Assembly: GCF_021650975.2 (NCBI RefSeq)
Contig: NZ_CP091285.1
Coordinates: 1,240,001-1,304,000, forward strand
From: Flavobacterium jumunjinense
GTDB taxonomy: Bacteria > Bacteroidota > Bacteroidia > Flavobacteriales > Flavobacteriaceae
DNA: 64,000 nt
Direction: 5' to 3'
In this document: positions 26,605-36,064 of the stretch, piece after piece
Layout of the letters: every line of letters begins with the position of its first letter
Position numbering within the stretch: position 1 is the stretch's first letter
Program-made: the position numbers and the translations under genes
The notes under the pieces: model-generated
The model's database searches: none
What the model saw: only the letters and a program-made list of their open reading frames with translations
What the model was told of the DNA's origin: nothing

Positions 26605-28440
26605 TTATTGATATCCTTCAGCTTGAAGCGTAAATAATTCAGCATATAAACTTTTATTATTCATCAACTCTTGATGTGTTCCTGCTTCTAAAATCTTACC
26701 ATCGGCTAAAACTATAATTCTATCTGCCTGACGAACTGTACTAAACCTATGAGAAATTATAACACTTGTTTTGTTTTCAATTAAATGTATAAAACGCTCA
26801 AAAACCTCACTTTCAGCTTTTGCGTCTAATGCAGAGGTTGGTTCGTCTAAAATCATTACCTCAGCATTTTTCATATAAGCTCTAGCCAATGCAATTTTTT
26901 GCCATTGACCGCCTGATAATTCTTGGCCTTTTACAAAGCGTTTTCCAAGTTGCTGTTCATAACCTAAAGTAAGTTCTGAAACGACCTCATCTGCTAAACT
27001 TAATTGCGCAGCCTTTTCAATACGAACTTGATTATTAACTTCATCTATCTTACCAATTGCTATATTTTCTTTGACTGTAAATTCGTAACGAAAGAAATCT
27101 TGAAACAAAACACCAAAATAGGCTTGGTACTCTTTTTTATTATATTTATTAATGTTTATTCCTTCAAGTAGAATTTCGCCAGAAGTAGGTTCATAAAAAC
27201 GAAGTAATAATTTTGTTAAAGTTGTTTTTCCTGCACCATTTTGTCCAACGAAAGCTATTTTCTCACCTGCTTTAATAGTAAAATTAACATCTTTAAGTAT
27301 TTGTTGTTCCGATTCTGGATAAGCAAAGTAGACATTCTTAAATTCAAAACCAATTTGAATTTTAGTAGGCAATGGAATATCCTCTTTCACTTTTGATTCA
27401 CAAGGAATATCTATAAAATCAAAATAATCCTTTAGATATAAAGCACTTTCAGATATTCTCGTAAACCTAGAAAAGAAATCTTGTAAACTCTTCATTAATC
27501 TATTAAAACTACCCGATAGAAAAGTTAATTCCCCTAATGTAATTACACCAGATAAAACTCGGTAAATTATAAAAACATAGGCCGCATAATAACTAATAGA
27601 CCCTAAGAGGTTAAACAAAAAACCATAGGCTGAACGTTTAATTACTAATTTTTTATTTAGATTAAAGTATTTATTAGCAAGATTACCAAAACGTTCTACA
27701 ATAAAATCGGTTAAACCGAAAAGTTTTATCTCTTTAGCTGTTTTGTCGTTTGCACCTATATATCTTAGATAATCTAACTCTCTTCGTTCTGATGTCCAAC
27801 TCCTTGCTAAAGAATATTGTTGTTGACTAAAACGAATTTCATTAATAAAGGATGGAATAATACTTAATACTAATAAAATGATTAAATAGGGTTCAAAATA
27901 GATCAAACCAATAACCAAAGTAATTATAGATATTGTCGTTTGAGCTTGCCCTAATACATTCGACATTAAGTCGACTCTGCCCATGGTTTGCGTTCTCGCT
28001 CTTTCTAGTTTATCATAAAATTCAGAATTTTCAAGAAGACTAATATCTATTTCATTTGTTTTTTCAATGATTTGAATTGATGTTTGAATGTTATATTGAT
28101 CTCCAAGAACACCATCAGTTAAAGAAATAGCTCTGCTTACTAAATCAGAAAGAATTATAAGTATAAACTCAATAAAAACAAACTTCCACAAATAATCAAA
28201 ATCAGTTTGGGATGTTGTTGTAATGCGAATGATTTCGTCAATTATTATTTTTCCTATCCAAAGTATAACAACAGGTAACAAAGCTGCTATTATTCTACAA
28301 AAGGCAGAAACAAGAAATAATTTTTTATTCGTTTTCCAAATCTCTTTAAAGAATCTAGGAATAAAAAAAAGAGATTTAAAAGTATCCTTTAAACCTATTT
28401 TTTGTTTGTCGTTTAGTGATTTCGGTTGAAAACGTACCAT
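26605..28440 (-). CDS. ABC exporter, fused permease and ATPase
   Basis: 611 residues. Six membrane helices in the first 330 residues, then an ATPase with Walker A GQNGAGKTT near 400, signature LSGGQWQK, Walker B VMILDEPTSALD and switch histidine ISHRFSTVRQ. This is a half-transporter that should dimerise in the inner membrane. The substrate is unknown. It lies between the SUF assembly genes and DUF2480 on the same strand, but the 75-base gap upstream contains an inverted repeat, so it may be transcribed separately. Confidence 0.92.
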   Translation of the reverse strand: MVRFQPKSLNDKQKIGLKDTFKSLFFIPRFFKEIWKTNKKLFLVSAFCRIIAALLPVVILWIGKIIIDEIIRITTTSQTDFDYLWKFVFIEFILIILSDLVSRAISLTDGVLGDQYNIQTSIQIIEKTNEIDISLLENSEFYDKLERARTQTMGRVDLMSNVLGQAQTTISIITLVIGLIYFEPYLIILLVLSIIPSFINEIRFSQQQYSLARSWTSERRELDYLRYIGANDKTAKEIKLFGLTDFIVERFGNLANKYFNLNKKLVIKRSAYGFLFNLLGSISYYAAYVFIIYRVLSGVITLGELTFLSGSFNRLMKSLQDFFSRFTRISESALYLKDYFDFIDIPCESKVKEDIPLPTKIQIGFEFKNVYFAYPESEQQILKDVNFTIKAGEKIAFVGQNGAGKTTLTKLLLRFYEPTSGEILLEGININKYNKKEYQAYFGVLFQDFFRYEFTVKENIAIGKIDEVNNQVRIEKAAQLSLADEVVSELTLGYEQQLGKRFVKGQELSGGQWQKIALARAYMKNAEVMILDEPTSALDAKAESEVFERFIHLIENKTSVIISHRFSTVRQADRIIVLADGKILEAGTHQELMNNKSLYAELFTLQAEGYQ

Positions 28441-28515
28441 TTTTTAATATTCAATATTCAGTGCTCAGTACATCGTAGTGAAACCTACTAAAAACCGAAC
28501 ACTGAATATTTTTTT
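28441..28515. repeat. intergenic inverted repeat AATATTCAGTG
   Basis: AATATTCAGTG at 28453-28463 and its exact complement at 28500-28510 flank a 36-base stretch of CAGTA/TAGTG-like words. Similar filler is found in other gaps of this window. It could form a long hairpin between sufT and the exporter gene. Confidence 0.5.
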
Positions 28516-28839
28516 TTAAAGCATTCCTAATTCTAGTTTAGCCTCTTCACTCATTAAATCTTTACTCCATGGTGGGTCAAAAGTAATTTCAACTTCACAA
28601 GATTTCACCTCATCGATCGATCTTACTTTCTCTTCTACTTCCATTGGTAACGATTCTGCTACTGGGCAATTAGGAGAAGTTAATGTCATTAAGATTTTAA
28701 CATCATTATCTTCATTAATCATTACATCATATATTAGTCCTAACTCGTAAATATCAACAGGGATTTCAGGATCATAAATACTTTTTAAAACCTTTACAAC
28801 ATTTTCCCCTAAGTTTATCTCATCTTTAAATTCTTCCAT
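28516..28839 (-). CDS. sufT: SUF-associated MIP18/DUF59 protein (SufT type)
   Basis: 107 residues consisting of one DUF59 (MIP18) domain: LKSIYDPEIPVDIYELGLIY near 18, LMTLTSPNCPVAESLP with the conserved cysteine near 60, and VEITFDPPWSKDLMSEEAKL near the end. These proteins help mature or traffic iron-sulfur clusters, and the genes accompany suf operons. It follows sufE by 46 bases and shares the operon strand. Confidence 0.9.
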   Translation of the reverse strand: MEEFKDEINLGENVVKVLKSIYDPEIPVDIYELGLIYDVMINEDNDVKILMTLTSPNCPVAESLPMEVEEKVRSIDEVKSCEVEITFDPPWSKDLMSEEAKLELGML

Positions 28840-28885
28840 TATTATTTTTCTTGTTTTGCCTATTGCAATATCTTATTATTTTAAT

Positions 28886-29305
28886 TTACTGCTTTGCTTG
28901 GAAAGCTAAAGCATACATTTTAATCTTTTTAATCATTGAAACCAATCCGTTGGCTCTCGTTGGCGATAGATGTTCTTTTAATCCTATTTCATCAATAAAA
29001 TCGGTATTAGCATCTAAAATATCTTGAGGAGATTGATTAGAGAAAGTACGTATGAGTATTGCAATAATTCCCTTTGTTAGAATTGCATCACTATCTGCAG
29101 TAAATACAATTTTATCTTCAATCATTTCTCCATTGACCCAAACTTTAGACTGACAACCTTTTATAATATTATCTTCCGTTTTGTGATTTTCATCTATCAA
29201 TGGAAGTGTCTTACCTAATTCAATAATATATTCATAACGCTCCATCCAATCGTCAAACATGGAGAATTCATCAATAATTTCTTCTTGTATGGCTTGTATT
29301 TTCAT
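28886..29305 (-). CDS. sufE: SufE, sulfur acceptor for SufS
   Basis: 139 residues. The sulfur-accepting cysteine is C51 in IIKGCQSKVWV. The family end block SPTRANGLVSMIKKIKMYAL is also present. SufE takes persulfide from the cysteine desulfurase SufS and hands it to the SufBCD scaffold. It sits between the small lipoprotein and sufT genes, in the sufS half of the cluster. Confidence 0.95.
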   Translation of the reverse strand: MKIQAIQEEIIDEFSMFDDWMERYEYIIELGKTLPLIDENHKTEDNIIKGCQSKVWVNGEMIEDKIVFTADSDAILTKGIIAILIRTFSNQSPQDILDANTDFIDEIGLKEHLSPTRANGLVSMIKKIKMYALAFQAKQ

Positions 29306-29308
29306 TTT

Positions 29309-29812
29309 TTAATTTAATTTTTCTGCAATTCTCAAAAGAGTATTAACTAACTTTTCAATATGTACTGGTGGGGTTCCTCCATCAAATTCAGGCGTTAAAA
29401 AAACATCTTCACCTATCGTAACTTTTAAATTTGCAATGGGTGCTCCGTCATAAAAACGTTTTTCAGAAGGTGCTTTTAAGCTAGGTAACTCTGTTACATT
29501 AATTGCTTTATAATCATTTTCAATTGCTTTATAATCTTCTGGTTTTAATTCCCAAAAAACAGGTTTTGCAGCTCTTGCACTTTGCACATAAATCCTTCTT
29601 CCTTCAATTGTTATCATTCTAAAGTATCCTCTAGATGAAGATTCATAAACAATTAATGGCAAATCTTGATTTTCGGTCATAGCACTTGGTTTTTCAGAAA
29701 CAATAGTATTTTTAGATTTTTCTCCAACTAAACCTGCATCAGTTGCTTTCTTTTGGCAATTACAACTAGTAAGCGTAATTAATAATGTCGATAAAATGGT
29801 AATTAATTTCAT
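29309..29812 (-). CDS. lipoprotein of unknown function inside the suf cluster
   Basis: 167 residues starting at MKLITILSTLLITLTSC, which gives a clear lipobox; the frame opens ten codons earlier but without a signal start. The mature part (LPLIVYESSSRGYFRMITIE, PVFWELKPEDYKAI, GAPIANLKVTIGEDVFLTPE) is a small alpha/beta domain I do not recognise by name. It ends three bases before sufE starts, so it is co-transcribed with SUF genes. A role in iron-sulfur biogenesis is not implied by its predicted periplasmic or outer-membrane location. Confidence 0.75.
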   Translation of the reverse strand: MKLITILSTLLITLTSCNCQKKATDAGLVGEKSKNTIVSEKPSAMTENQDLPLIVYESSSRGYFRMITIEGRRIYVQSARAAKPVFWELKPEDYKAIENDYKAINVTELPSLKAPSEKRFYDGAPIANLKVTIGEDVFLTPEFDGGTPPVHIEKLVNTLLRIAEKLN

Positions 29813-29957
29813 ATGTTTATAATTTGTTTTTATTTGTAACATATGGTATCGCTTTTAATCTTTTGTGTTTACTTCACTAAATACATTTTAATTTGAGTTC
29901 AGTGAATTCTATTTGTTTGCAACAAACATTTTGTTAGTGGCGATTTCATAGTGTTAT

Positions 29958-31178
29958 TTATGACAACATTGTTATAGCTTTTTTAACAGCTTCTACAAAT
30001 ATATCAATTTCTTCTTTGGTATTATAAAAAGCAAAACTTGCTCTTATTGTCCCAGGAATTTTGAAGAAATCCATAATTGGCTGTGCACAATGATGTCCTG
30101 TTCGTACAGCTATTCCTAATTTATCTATAATCGTGCCAATATCATACGGATGAATACCATCAACATTAAAAGATATTACTGAGGCTTTTCTATTTAAATC
30201 TTCTGGACCATAGATTGTTAAATTATCTATTTCCTGAAGTCTTTTAGTTCCATACTCTAATAATTCTTTTTCTTGCTTTGCTATACCGTCAAAACCAATT
30301 GCATTCATATAATCTACTGCAGCTCCAAAAGCAATTCCTCCACAAATATTTGGTGTTCCTGCTTCAAATTTATGAGGCAAATCTGCATAGGTAGTTTTTT
30401 CAAAAGTTACTGTTGCAATCATTTCACCTCCACCTTTGTAAGGAGGCAATTTTCGCAACCATTCTTCTTTACCATATAACATCCCTACACCTGTTGGCCC
30501 ACACATTTTATGCGCAGAAGTAACGTAAAAATCGACATCTAAAGCTTGTACATCTGGTTTTAGATGTGGACAAGCTTGCGCTCCATCAATTAAAACTGCT
30601 GCACCCACTTCATGTGCTTTTTTAATTATATATCCTATTGGATTTAAAGTACCTAATGCATTCGATATATGATTACAAAAAACCAATTTCGTTTTATCTG
30701 AAAGTAATTTATCATATTCAGACATTATTAACTCCCCATGAATATCCATAGGAATTACTTTCAAAATTGCTCCTGTTTGCTCACAAAGCATTTGCCAAGG
30801 CACAATATTACTATGATGTTCTAATGCAGAAACAATAATCTCGTCATTTTTTTGTAAAATTGATGCAAAACCATTAGCTACTAAATTAATGCTTTCTGTA
30901 GTTCCAGAAGTTAAAATAATTTCATAGTTCTGCTTTGCATTAAAATGCTTTTGAATCTTCAAACGCGCTTCTTCATAAGCATCTGTTGCTAATTGGCTTA
31001 ATGTATGTACACCACGATGAATATTAGCGTTGTATTTGGAATAATAATCAACAATAGCATCAATTACTATCTGCGGTTTTTGAGAAGTAGCTCCATTATC
31101 GAAATATACTAGTGGTTTTCCGTTTACTTTTTGAGATAAAATTGGAAAATCTGCTCTTACTTTTTGAATATCAAACAT
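29958..31178 (-). CDS. sufS: SufS, cysteine desulfurase
   Basis: 406 residues, type II group. The PLP lysine lies in TSAHKMCGPTG near residue 224 and the catalytic cysteine in RTGHHCAQP near 365. The RADFPILSQKVNGKPLVYFD start and TTESINLVA block are typical. It removes sulfur from cysteine, forming alanine, and passes it to SufE. A TAAATTTG -7-like element lies about 20 bases upstream, which suggests that the sufS half of the cluster has its own promoter. Confidence 0.96.
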   Translation of the reverse strand: MFDIQKVRADFPILSQKVNGKPLVYFDNGATSQKPQIVIDAIVDYYSKYNANIHRGVHTLSQLATDAYEEARLKIQKHFNAKQNYEIILTSGTTESINLVANGFASILQKNDEIIVSALEHHSNIVPWQMLCEQTGAILKVIPMDIHGELIMSEYDKLLSDKTKLVFCNHISNALGTLNPIGYIIKKAHEVGAAVLIDGAQACPHLKPDVQALDVDFYVTSAHKMCGPTGVGMLYGKEEWLRKLPPYKGGGEMIATVTFEKTTYADLPHKFEAGTPNICGGIAFGAAVDYMNAIGFDGIAKQEKELLEYGTKRLQEIDNLTIYGPEDLNRKASVISFNVDGIHPYDIGTIIDKLGIAVRTGHHCAQPIMDFFKIPGTIRASFAFYNTKEEIDIFVEAVKKAITMLS

Positions 31179-31196
31179 TGTAAATCAATTTGGCTA

Positions 31197-31204
31197 CAAA
31201 TTTA
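31197..31204 (-). promoter_or_regulatory. candidate -7 element upstream of sufS
   Basis: The minus strand reads TAAATTTG 19 bases before the sufS ATG. The -33 region is not convincing. Confidence 0.35.
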
Positions 31205-31307
31205 CAACTTGATTATTTAAAATTGGAATAAATAAAGGTTAAAATGGTTATAAAATACAACACAAAATAACTTGACAATTTTAATAAATAATATTTAAAA
31301 CTAATAA

Positions 31308-31859
31308 TTACATAAATGTATAGTTCAAACCTAAATTTAAGGTTATTCCACGAATCGAATTAGGAAAATCAAAACCATAGTTATTGACTTCAAGAAAAAT
31401 ACTCTGAAAATTTTCTTTTTCAGTATAGACACCATATCCAATAGAATATTTCTTAAAATAGCCACTTAGATGTTCATGCCCGATTTGAAAGCTTCTTCCA
31501 TAACCAAAAGAAATCATTATTTTATTAGAATCAAAAATATCAAATCCCATTTTTGCATTCAAATAAACTGGAAGAATAAATATTTCAGATCTATAATTAA
31601 TATCAGCTCCTGAATTAATTCCAAGGAAGAAAATTTCATCTGGATCATGTAACCCTATTCCACTTCTAATATTAATACCACCAAGATTAACAAAACTATT
31701 TGTTCCGTCTTCTTCCTTTACTAAGAACGAAGCAGTCCCAGCAATATCTCCCTCATAATACATAGTGTCATCTAAGAAAGATTCACTAAAAGATTGACTG
31801 AAAACATACTCAAAACTTAAAAAAAAGCATACTACTAAAAGACACCTGTTCAAAATCAT
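31308..31859 (-). CDS. small exported beta-rich protein inserted in the suf cluster
   Basis: 183 residues from ATG; a GTG directly precedes it. The signal peptide ends EYVFSQ near residue 22. The mature part alternates beta strands (SEIFILPVYLNAKMGFDIFD, KIMISFGYGRSFQIGHEH, SIRGITLNLGLNYTFM) and resembles an eight-stranded outer-membrane barrel. No named family recognised. It splits sufD from sufS and is bounded on the sufD side by a strong terminator, so it is probably transcribed apart from sufABCD. Confidence 0.7.
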   Translation of the reverse strand: MILNRCLLVVCFFLSFEYVFSQSFSESFLDDTMYYEGDIAGTASFLVKEEDGTNSFVNLGGINIRSGIGLHDPDEIFFLGINSGADINYRSEIFILPVYLNAKMGFDIFDSNKIMISFGYGRSFQIGHEHLSGYFKKYSIGYGVYTEKENFQSIFLEVNNYGFDFPNSIRGITLNLGLNYTFM

Positions 31860-31887
31860 CACTTATTAAATAGTTTAAAATCAAAAC

Positions 31888-31910
31888 AAAAGCCACACAT
31901 TGTGGCTTTT
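31888..31910 (-). terminator. terminator after sufD
   Basis: Stem AAAAGCCACA/TGTGGCTTTT with a three-base loop, 26 bases past the sufD stop. On the minus strand it runs into TTTTGTTTTGATTTT. Confidence 0.85.
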
Positions 31911-31935
31911 ATTATAAATTAAATACATTATATTT

Positions 31936-33252
31936 TTACAAATCAAAACCCATTTTCACACCTAACTTCGTAGCTATTATTTTTGTAATTCTCTGTTTTA
32001 ATTCTGGTATTTTAATGCTCGATATAACTTCGTTTGAAAAAGCATACATCAACAAGGCACGTGCTTCTTTTTTAGGAATTCCACGTTGTTGCATATAAAA
32101 CATTGCGCTTTCATCTAATTGACCAATAGTACAACCATGCGAACACTTAACGTCGTCTGCAAAAATTTCTAGTTGTGGTTTAGCATTTATAGTCGCTTTT
32201 TCACTAATTAGAATGTTATTATTTTGCTGAAATGCATTTGTTTTTTGTGCTTCTTTCTCAACATATATTTTACCATTAAAGACTCCTGTAGAGTTGTCTC
32301 CAAAAATTCCTTTATAATCCTGATGACTTTCACAATTTGGTTGCGAATGATGAACCAATGTAAAATGATCCACATGTTGCTTATCTCCAATGATTGTAAT
32401 ACCTTTCAGTGTAGAATCGATACGTTCCCCAAAATGATAGAAATTTAAATTGTTTCTCGTGATATTTCCTCCAAAAGAGAAAGTATGCACAGAAACTCTG
32501 CTTTCTTGCTTTTGAGAAATATAAGTATTATCAATCAAATTAGCTGTTTGAACGTCATTTTGAATTTTATAATAATCTACATTAGCTCTTTTCTGAGCAA
32601 ATATTTCTGTTACAGAGTTTGTTAACACAGGGTTTTCATTCAAACTTTGATGGCGCTCAATAATCTGAACGTGAGCATTTTCACCAACTACGATTAAATT
32701 CCTTGGCTGAACCATCATAGCGTCTTCAGTTCCCGTAGAAAAATATATTATCTCAATTGGCTTATCTGCAACTTTACTCTTAGGTATATTTATGAATGCT
32801 CCTTCTTGAGCAAAAGCAGTATTTAGAGAAGTTAGACTATCATCTTTTTTTGCAACCTGATTAAAATAGGTTTCTAAAACTAATCTATATTTTGGCTTAG
32901 TTAATACTGAAGAAAGTAAACATACATCTATTCCTTCGTGTGTGGTTGAAGATAAAAACGAACTGAATTTACCATCTATAAACACCAACTTATAAGTGTC
33001 AACTTCGTGAAGAAAATATTTTTTAACAGCAGGAAATTCAATTGCATTTTCATGCTTTGGAAAAACAGAAAAATCATTTTTCAATATTGAGTTTAATGAT
33101 GTATATTTCCATGTTTCCTCTTTTTTAGTAGGAAACCCTTTTGTTTCGAAGTTTTTTATTGCTTGATTTCGTACTTCATGCAAAGTAGAGTCGTTATCAA
33201 ATTTCTCTTCTAATGCAATGTATGACGAAAGTAATTTATCTTTTAAATCCAT
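31936..33252 (-). CDS. sufD: SufD, Fe-S scaffold subunit
   Basis: 438 residues. The beta-helix core shows VHTFSFGGNITRNNLNFYHF and HHSQPNCESHQDYKGIFGD. The C-terminal block has FADDVKCSHGCTIGQLDESA with the conserved histidine of the family, then MFYMQQRGIPKKEARALLMY. SufD pairs with SufB in the SufBC2D complex that builds clusters. It is followed by a terminator, which ends the sufA-B-C-D transcript. Confidence 0.95.
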   Translation of the reverse strand: MDLKDKLLSSYIALEEKFDNDSTLHEVRNQAIKNFETKGFPTKKEETWKYTSLNSILKNDFSVFPKHENAIEFPAVKKYFLHEVDTYKLVFIDGKFSSFLSSTTHEGIDVCLLSSVLTKPKYRLVLETYFNQVAKKDDSLTSLNTAFAQEGAFINIPKSKVADKPIEIIYFSTGTEDAMMVQPRNLIVVGENAHVQIIERHQSLNENPVLTNSVTEIFAQKRANVDYYKIQNDVQTANLIDNTYISQKQESRVSVHTFSFGGNITRNNLNFYHFGERIDSTLKGITIIGDKQHVDHFTLVHHSQPNCESHQDYKGIFGDNSTGVFNGKIYVEKEAQKTNAFQQNNNILISEKATINAKPQLEIFADDVKCSHGCTIGQLDESAMFYMQQRGIPKKEARALLMYAFSNEVISSIKIPELKQRITKIIATKLGVKMGFDL

Positions 33253-33314
33253 TGTTTTAAGTTTACAGTTTGCAATTTATAGTTTACAGCATTTATACTG
33301 AATTCTAAGATTGC
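33253..33314. repeat. intergenic TTTACAGTTTGCAATTTATAG-like filler
   Basis: The gap between sufC and sufD is made of near-repeats GTTTACAGTT, GCAATTTATA and GTTTACAGC. It is similar in style to the gaps after moxR and before the exporter gene. No promoter or terminator is evident. Confidence 0.4.
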
Positions 33315-34064
33315 TTACTGGATTTCAGCTTTAATCCAATCATATCCTTTTTCCTCTAATTCTAAAGCTAAAGCGGCTGTACCAGATTTAACAATTTTAC
33401 CGTCCATTAATACATGTACAAAATCTGGAACGATATATTCTAACAAACGTTGGTAGTGTGTAATTACTACTACCGCATTGTCTTTACTCTTTAATTTATT
33501 AACACCGTTTGCAACGATACGAAGTGCATCAATATCTAAACCTGAATCTGTTTCATCAAGAATAGCGATCTTTGGCTCTAGCATTGCCATTTGAAAAATT
33601 TCATTTCTTTTCTTTTCACCCCCAGAAAAACCTTGATTTAATGAACGAGAAAGAAATTTTTTGTCCATTTCAAGTAGTTCCGATTTTTCACGAATTTTTT
33701 TCAACATTTCATTTGCAGGCATATCTTCTAAACCTTTTGCTTTTCTACTTTCGTTGATTGCTGTTTTAATGAAGTTAGTAACTGAAACTCCAGGGATTTC
33801 AACAGGGTACTGAAACGACAAGAATATTCCTTTATGTGCTCTTTCTTCTGGAGCTAATTCAGAAATTTCTTCATTATCTAAGAAGATTTCACCTTGAGAT
33901 ACTTCATAGTTTTCATTTCCTGCTATAATTGAAGAAAGTGTTGACTTTCCAGCTCCGTTTGGTCCCATTATAGCATGAACTTCTCCTGCTTTTACTTCAA
34001 GATTAATTCCTTTTAATATTTCTTTATCTTCAACTGAAGCATGTAAATTTTTAATTGATAACAT
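33315..34064 (-). CDS. sufC: SufC, ATPase of the SUF scaffold
   Basis: 249 residues. Walker A GPNGAGKST near 35-43, signature FSGGEKKRNEI, Walker B IAILDETDSGLDIDAL and the H-loop VVVITHYQRLLE. This soluble ABC-type ATPase drives conformational change of SufBC2D during cluster assembly. It sits between sufB and sufD in the usual order. Confidence 0.97.
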   Translation of the reverse strand: MLSIKNLHASVEDKEILKGINLEVKAGEVHAIMGPNGAGKSTLSSIIAGNENYEVSQGEIFLDNEEISELAPEERAHKGIFLSFQYPVEIPGVSVTNFIKTAINESRKAKGLEDMPANEMLKKIREKSELLEMDKKFLSRSLNQGFSGGEKKRNEIFQMAMLEPKIAILDETDSGLDIDALRIVANGVNKLKSKDNAVVVITHYQRLLEYIVPDFVHVLMDGKIVKSGTAALALELEEKGYDWIKAEIQ

Positions 34065-34111
34065 TTTATTCTTTATTTTAAACCGTTTAAGGTATTAAGA
34101 CTCATTTAGAT

Positions 34112-35560
34112 TTAACCAACACTTCCTTCTAATGAAATTTCTAATAGTTTTTGAGCTTCCACCGCAAATTCCATTGGTAATTTATTCAACACTTCCTTAC
34201 TAAATCCATTCACAATTAATGCAATAGCTTTTTCTGTAGGAATTCCACGTTGATTACAATAAAACACTTGGTCTTCACCAATTTTTGAAGTTGTTGCTTC
34301 GTGTTCAATTTTTGCAGTCGTATTTTTACTTTCTATGTATGGAAAAGTATGCGCTCCACATTCATTACCCATTAACAAACTATCACATTGAGAAAAGTTA
34401 CGTGCGTTTTCAGCTCTAGAATTAATTTGTACCAATCCTCTATAACTATTTTGAGATTTTCCAGCAGATATTCCTTTTGAAATAATGGTAGATCTAGTAT
34501 TTTTACCCAAGTGAATCATCTTTGTTCCTGTATCTGCTTGTTGATAATTATTAGTAACTGCAATAGAATAGAACTCACCAATAGAATTATCACCTTTTAA
34601 AATACAAGATGGATACTTCCAAGTAACTGCAGAACCAGTTTCAACTTGTGTCCAAGATATCTTTGCGTTTTTCTCACACAAACCTCTTTTAGTTACAAAA
34701 TTGTAAACCCCACCTTTACCTTCTTTATTTCCAGGAAACCAGTTTTGAACTGTCGAATATTTTATTTCTGCATCATCCAAAGCAATTAATTCAACAACAG
34801 CAGCATGCAATTGGTTTTCATCTCGACTTGGAGCTGTACAACCTTCTAAGTAAGAAACATAACTTCCTTCATCTGCAATCACTAATGTTCTTTCAAACTG
34901 TCCTGTACCTCCTTGATTAATTCTAAAATAAGTCGAAAGCTCCATTGGACATCTCACTCCTTTTGGAATATAACAAAAACTACCATCTGAAAAAACAGCC
35001 GAATTTAATGCAGCATAAAAATTATCTTTAATCGGCACAATTGTACCTAAGTATTTCTTTACTAATTCTGGATGTTCTTTTATCGCTTCAGAAATTGGGC
35101 AGAAAATGATCCCCTTTTCTGCTAATGTTTTCTTAAAAGTAGTTGCAACTGAAACTGAATCTACAACAATATCCATTGCTATATTATTCATTTTCTTTTG
35201 TTCATCAATTGAAATACCTAACTTTTTATACATTTCTAAAAGCTCAGAATCAACATCATCAAGCGTTTTATTAGGGTCCGATTTTTTTGGAGCCGAATAA
35301 TAAGCAATCGATTGAAAGTCAGGCTTTGTATAATGAACATTAGCCCATTCTGGTTCAATCATTTCTTTCCAAACTTTAAAAGCTTCAAGTCGCCATTCCG
35401 TCATCCATTCTGGCTCCTCTTTCTTTAAAGAAATTGCACGAACGATATCTTCATTTAACCCAATAGGAAAAGTTTCCGACTCTAATTCTGTATAAAATCC
35501 GTATTCGTATTCTTTGTTTTCTAATTCGACTTTTAAATCGTCTTCGGTGTATTTACTCAT
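34112..35560 (-). CDS. sufB: SufB, Fe-S scaffold subunit
   Basis: 482 residues from [20 protein letters not shown]. The frame continues 28 codons upstream, but that would overlap sufA and lacks family similarity. Conserved segments are [40 protein letters not shown] and [20 protein letters not shown], the last including the cysteine used as a cluster or sulfur ligand. SufB is the main scaffold of the SUF complex. It starts ten bases after sufA ends. Confidence 0.97.
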   Translation of the reverse strand: MSKYTEDDLKVELENKEYEYGFYTELESETFPIGLNEDIVRAISLKKEEPEWMTEWRLEAFKVWKEMIEPEWANVHYTKPDFQSIAYYSAPKKSDPNKTLDDVDSELLEMYKKLGISIDEQKKMNNIAMDIVVDSVSVATTFKKTLAEKGIIFCPISEAIKEHPELVKKYLGTIVPIKDNFYAALNSAVFSDGSFCYIPKGVRCPMELSTYFRINQGGTGQFERTLVIADEGSYVSYLEGCTAPSRDENQLHAAVVELIALDDAEIKYSTVQNWFPGNKEGKGGVYNFVTKRGLCEKNAKISWTQVETGSAVTWKYPSCILKGDNSIGEFYSIAVTNNYQQADTGTKMIHLGKNTRSTIISKGISAGKSQNSYRGLVQINSRAENARNFSQCDSLLMGNECGAHTFPYIESKNTTAKIEHEATTSKIGEDQVFYCNQRGIPTEKAIALIVNGFSKEVLNKLPMEFAVEAQKLLEISLEGSVG

Positions 35561-35570
35561 ATATTTATAT

Positions 35571-35900
35571 CTATAAAGAAAAAGATTCTCCACATCCACA
35601 AGTTCTCTGTGCATTTGGATTGTTAAAAACAAAACCTTTTCCATTCAAACCTCCTGAATATTCTAATACTGTTCCAACTAAGTAAAGAAAACTCTTTTTC
35701 TCTACAGCAATCTTCACATTATTATCTTCAAAAAGCTTATCATTTTCTCCTAATTCTTTGTCAAACTTTAATTCATAAGACAAACCAGAGCATCCTCCAC
35801 TTTTAACACCTACTCTAACATAATCTCGAGTAGCATCAAAGCCATCATCTTTCATCATGTCGATGATTCTTTTGCTAGCAGTATCTGAAACTTTAATCAT
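35571..35900 (-). CDS. sufA: A-type iron-sulfur carrier, first gene of the suf operon
   Basis: 109 residues. The three ligand cysteines are C37 in [10 protein letters not shown] and C101 and C103 in TCGCGESF. A-type proteins pass clusters from the scaffold to target enzymes. The gene is first in sufA-B-C-D with a good promoter upstream. SufA and IscA cannot be told apart by sequence, so the name follows the operon. Confidence 0.93.
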   Translation of the reverse strand: MIKVSDTASKRIIDMMKDDGFDATRDYVRVGVKSGGCSGLSYELKFDKELGENDKLFEDNNVKIAVEKKSFLYLVGTVLEYSGGLNGKGFVFNNPNAQRTCGCGESFSL

Positions 35901-35929
35901 ACCTATTTTGATTTTGTCTAAATTAACTG

Positions 35930-35959
35930 CAAATATAATTCATATAATGCTTATTACAA
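35930..35959 (-). promoter_or_regulatory. promoter of the suf operon
   Basis: On the minus strand TTG is separated by 19 bases from TATATTTG, a near-perfect Bacteroidota promoter. It lies 30 bases upstream of the sufA start. Confidence 0.6.
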
Positions 35960-36064
35960 GGTTTCATAACATTATTATAACTTATTGCTTTATAATTTTT
36001 ATTTATAATCAACACTAACTATAAAATCTTTTCGTTTTTTGTAAATTGCAGAAATTTTAATAAA

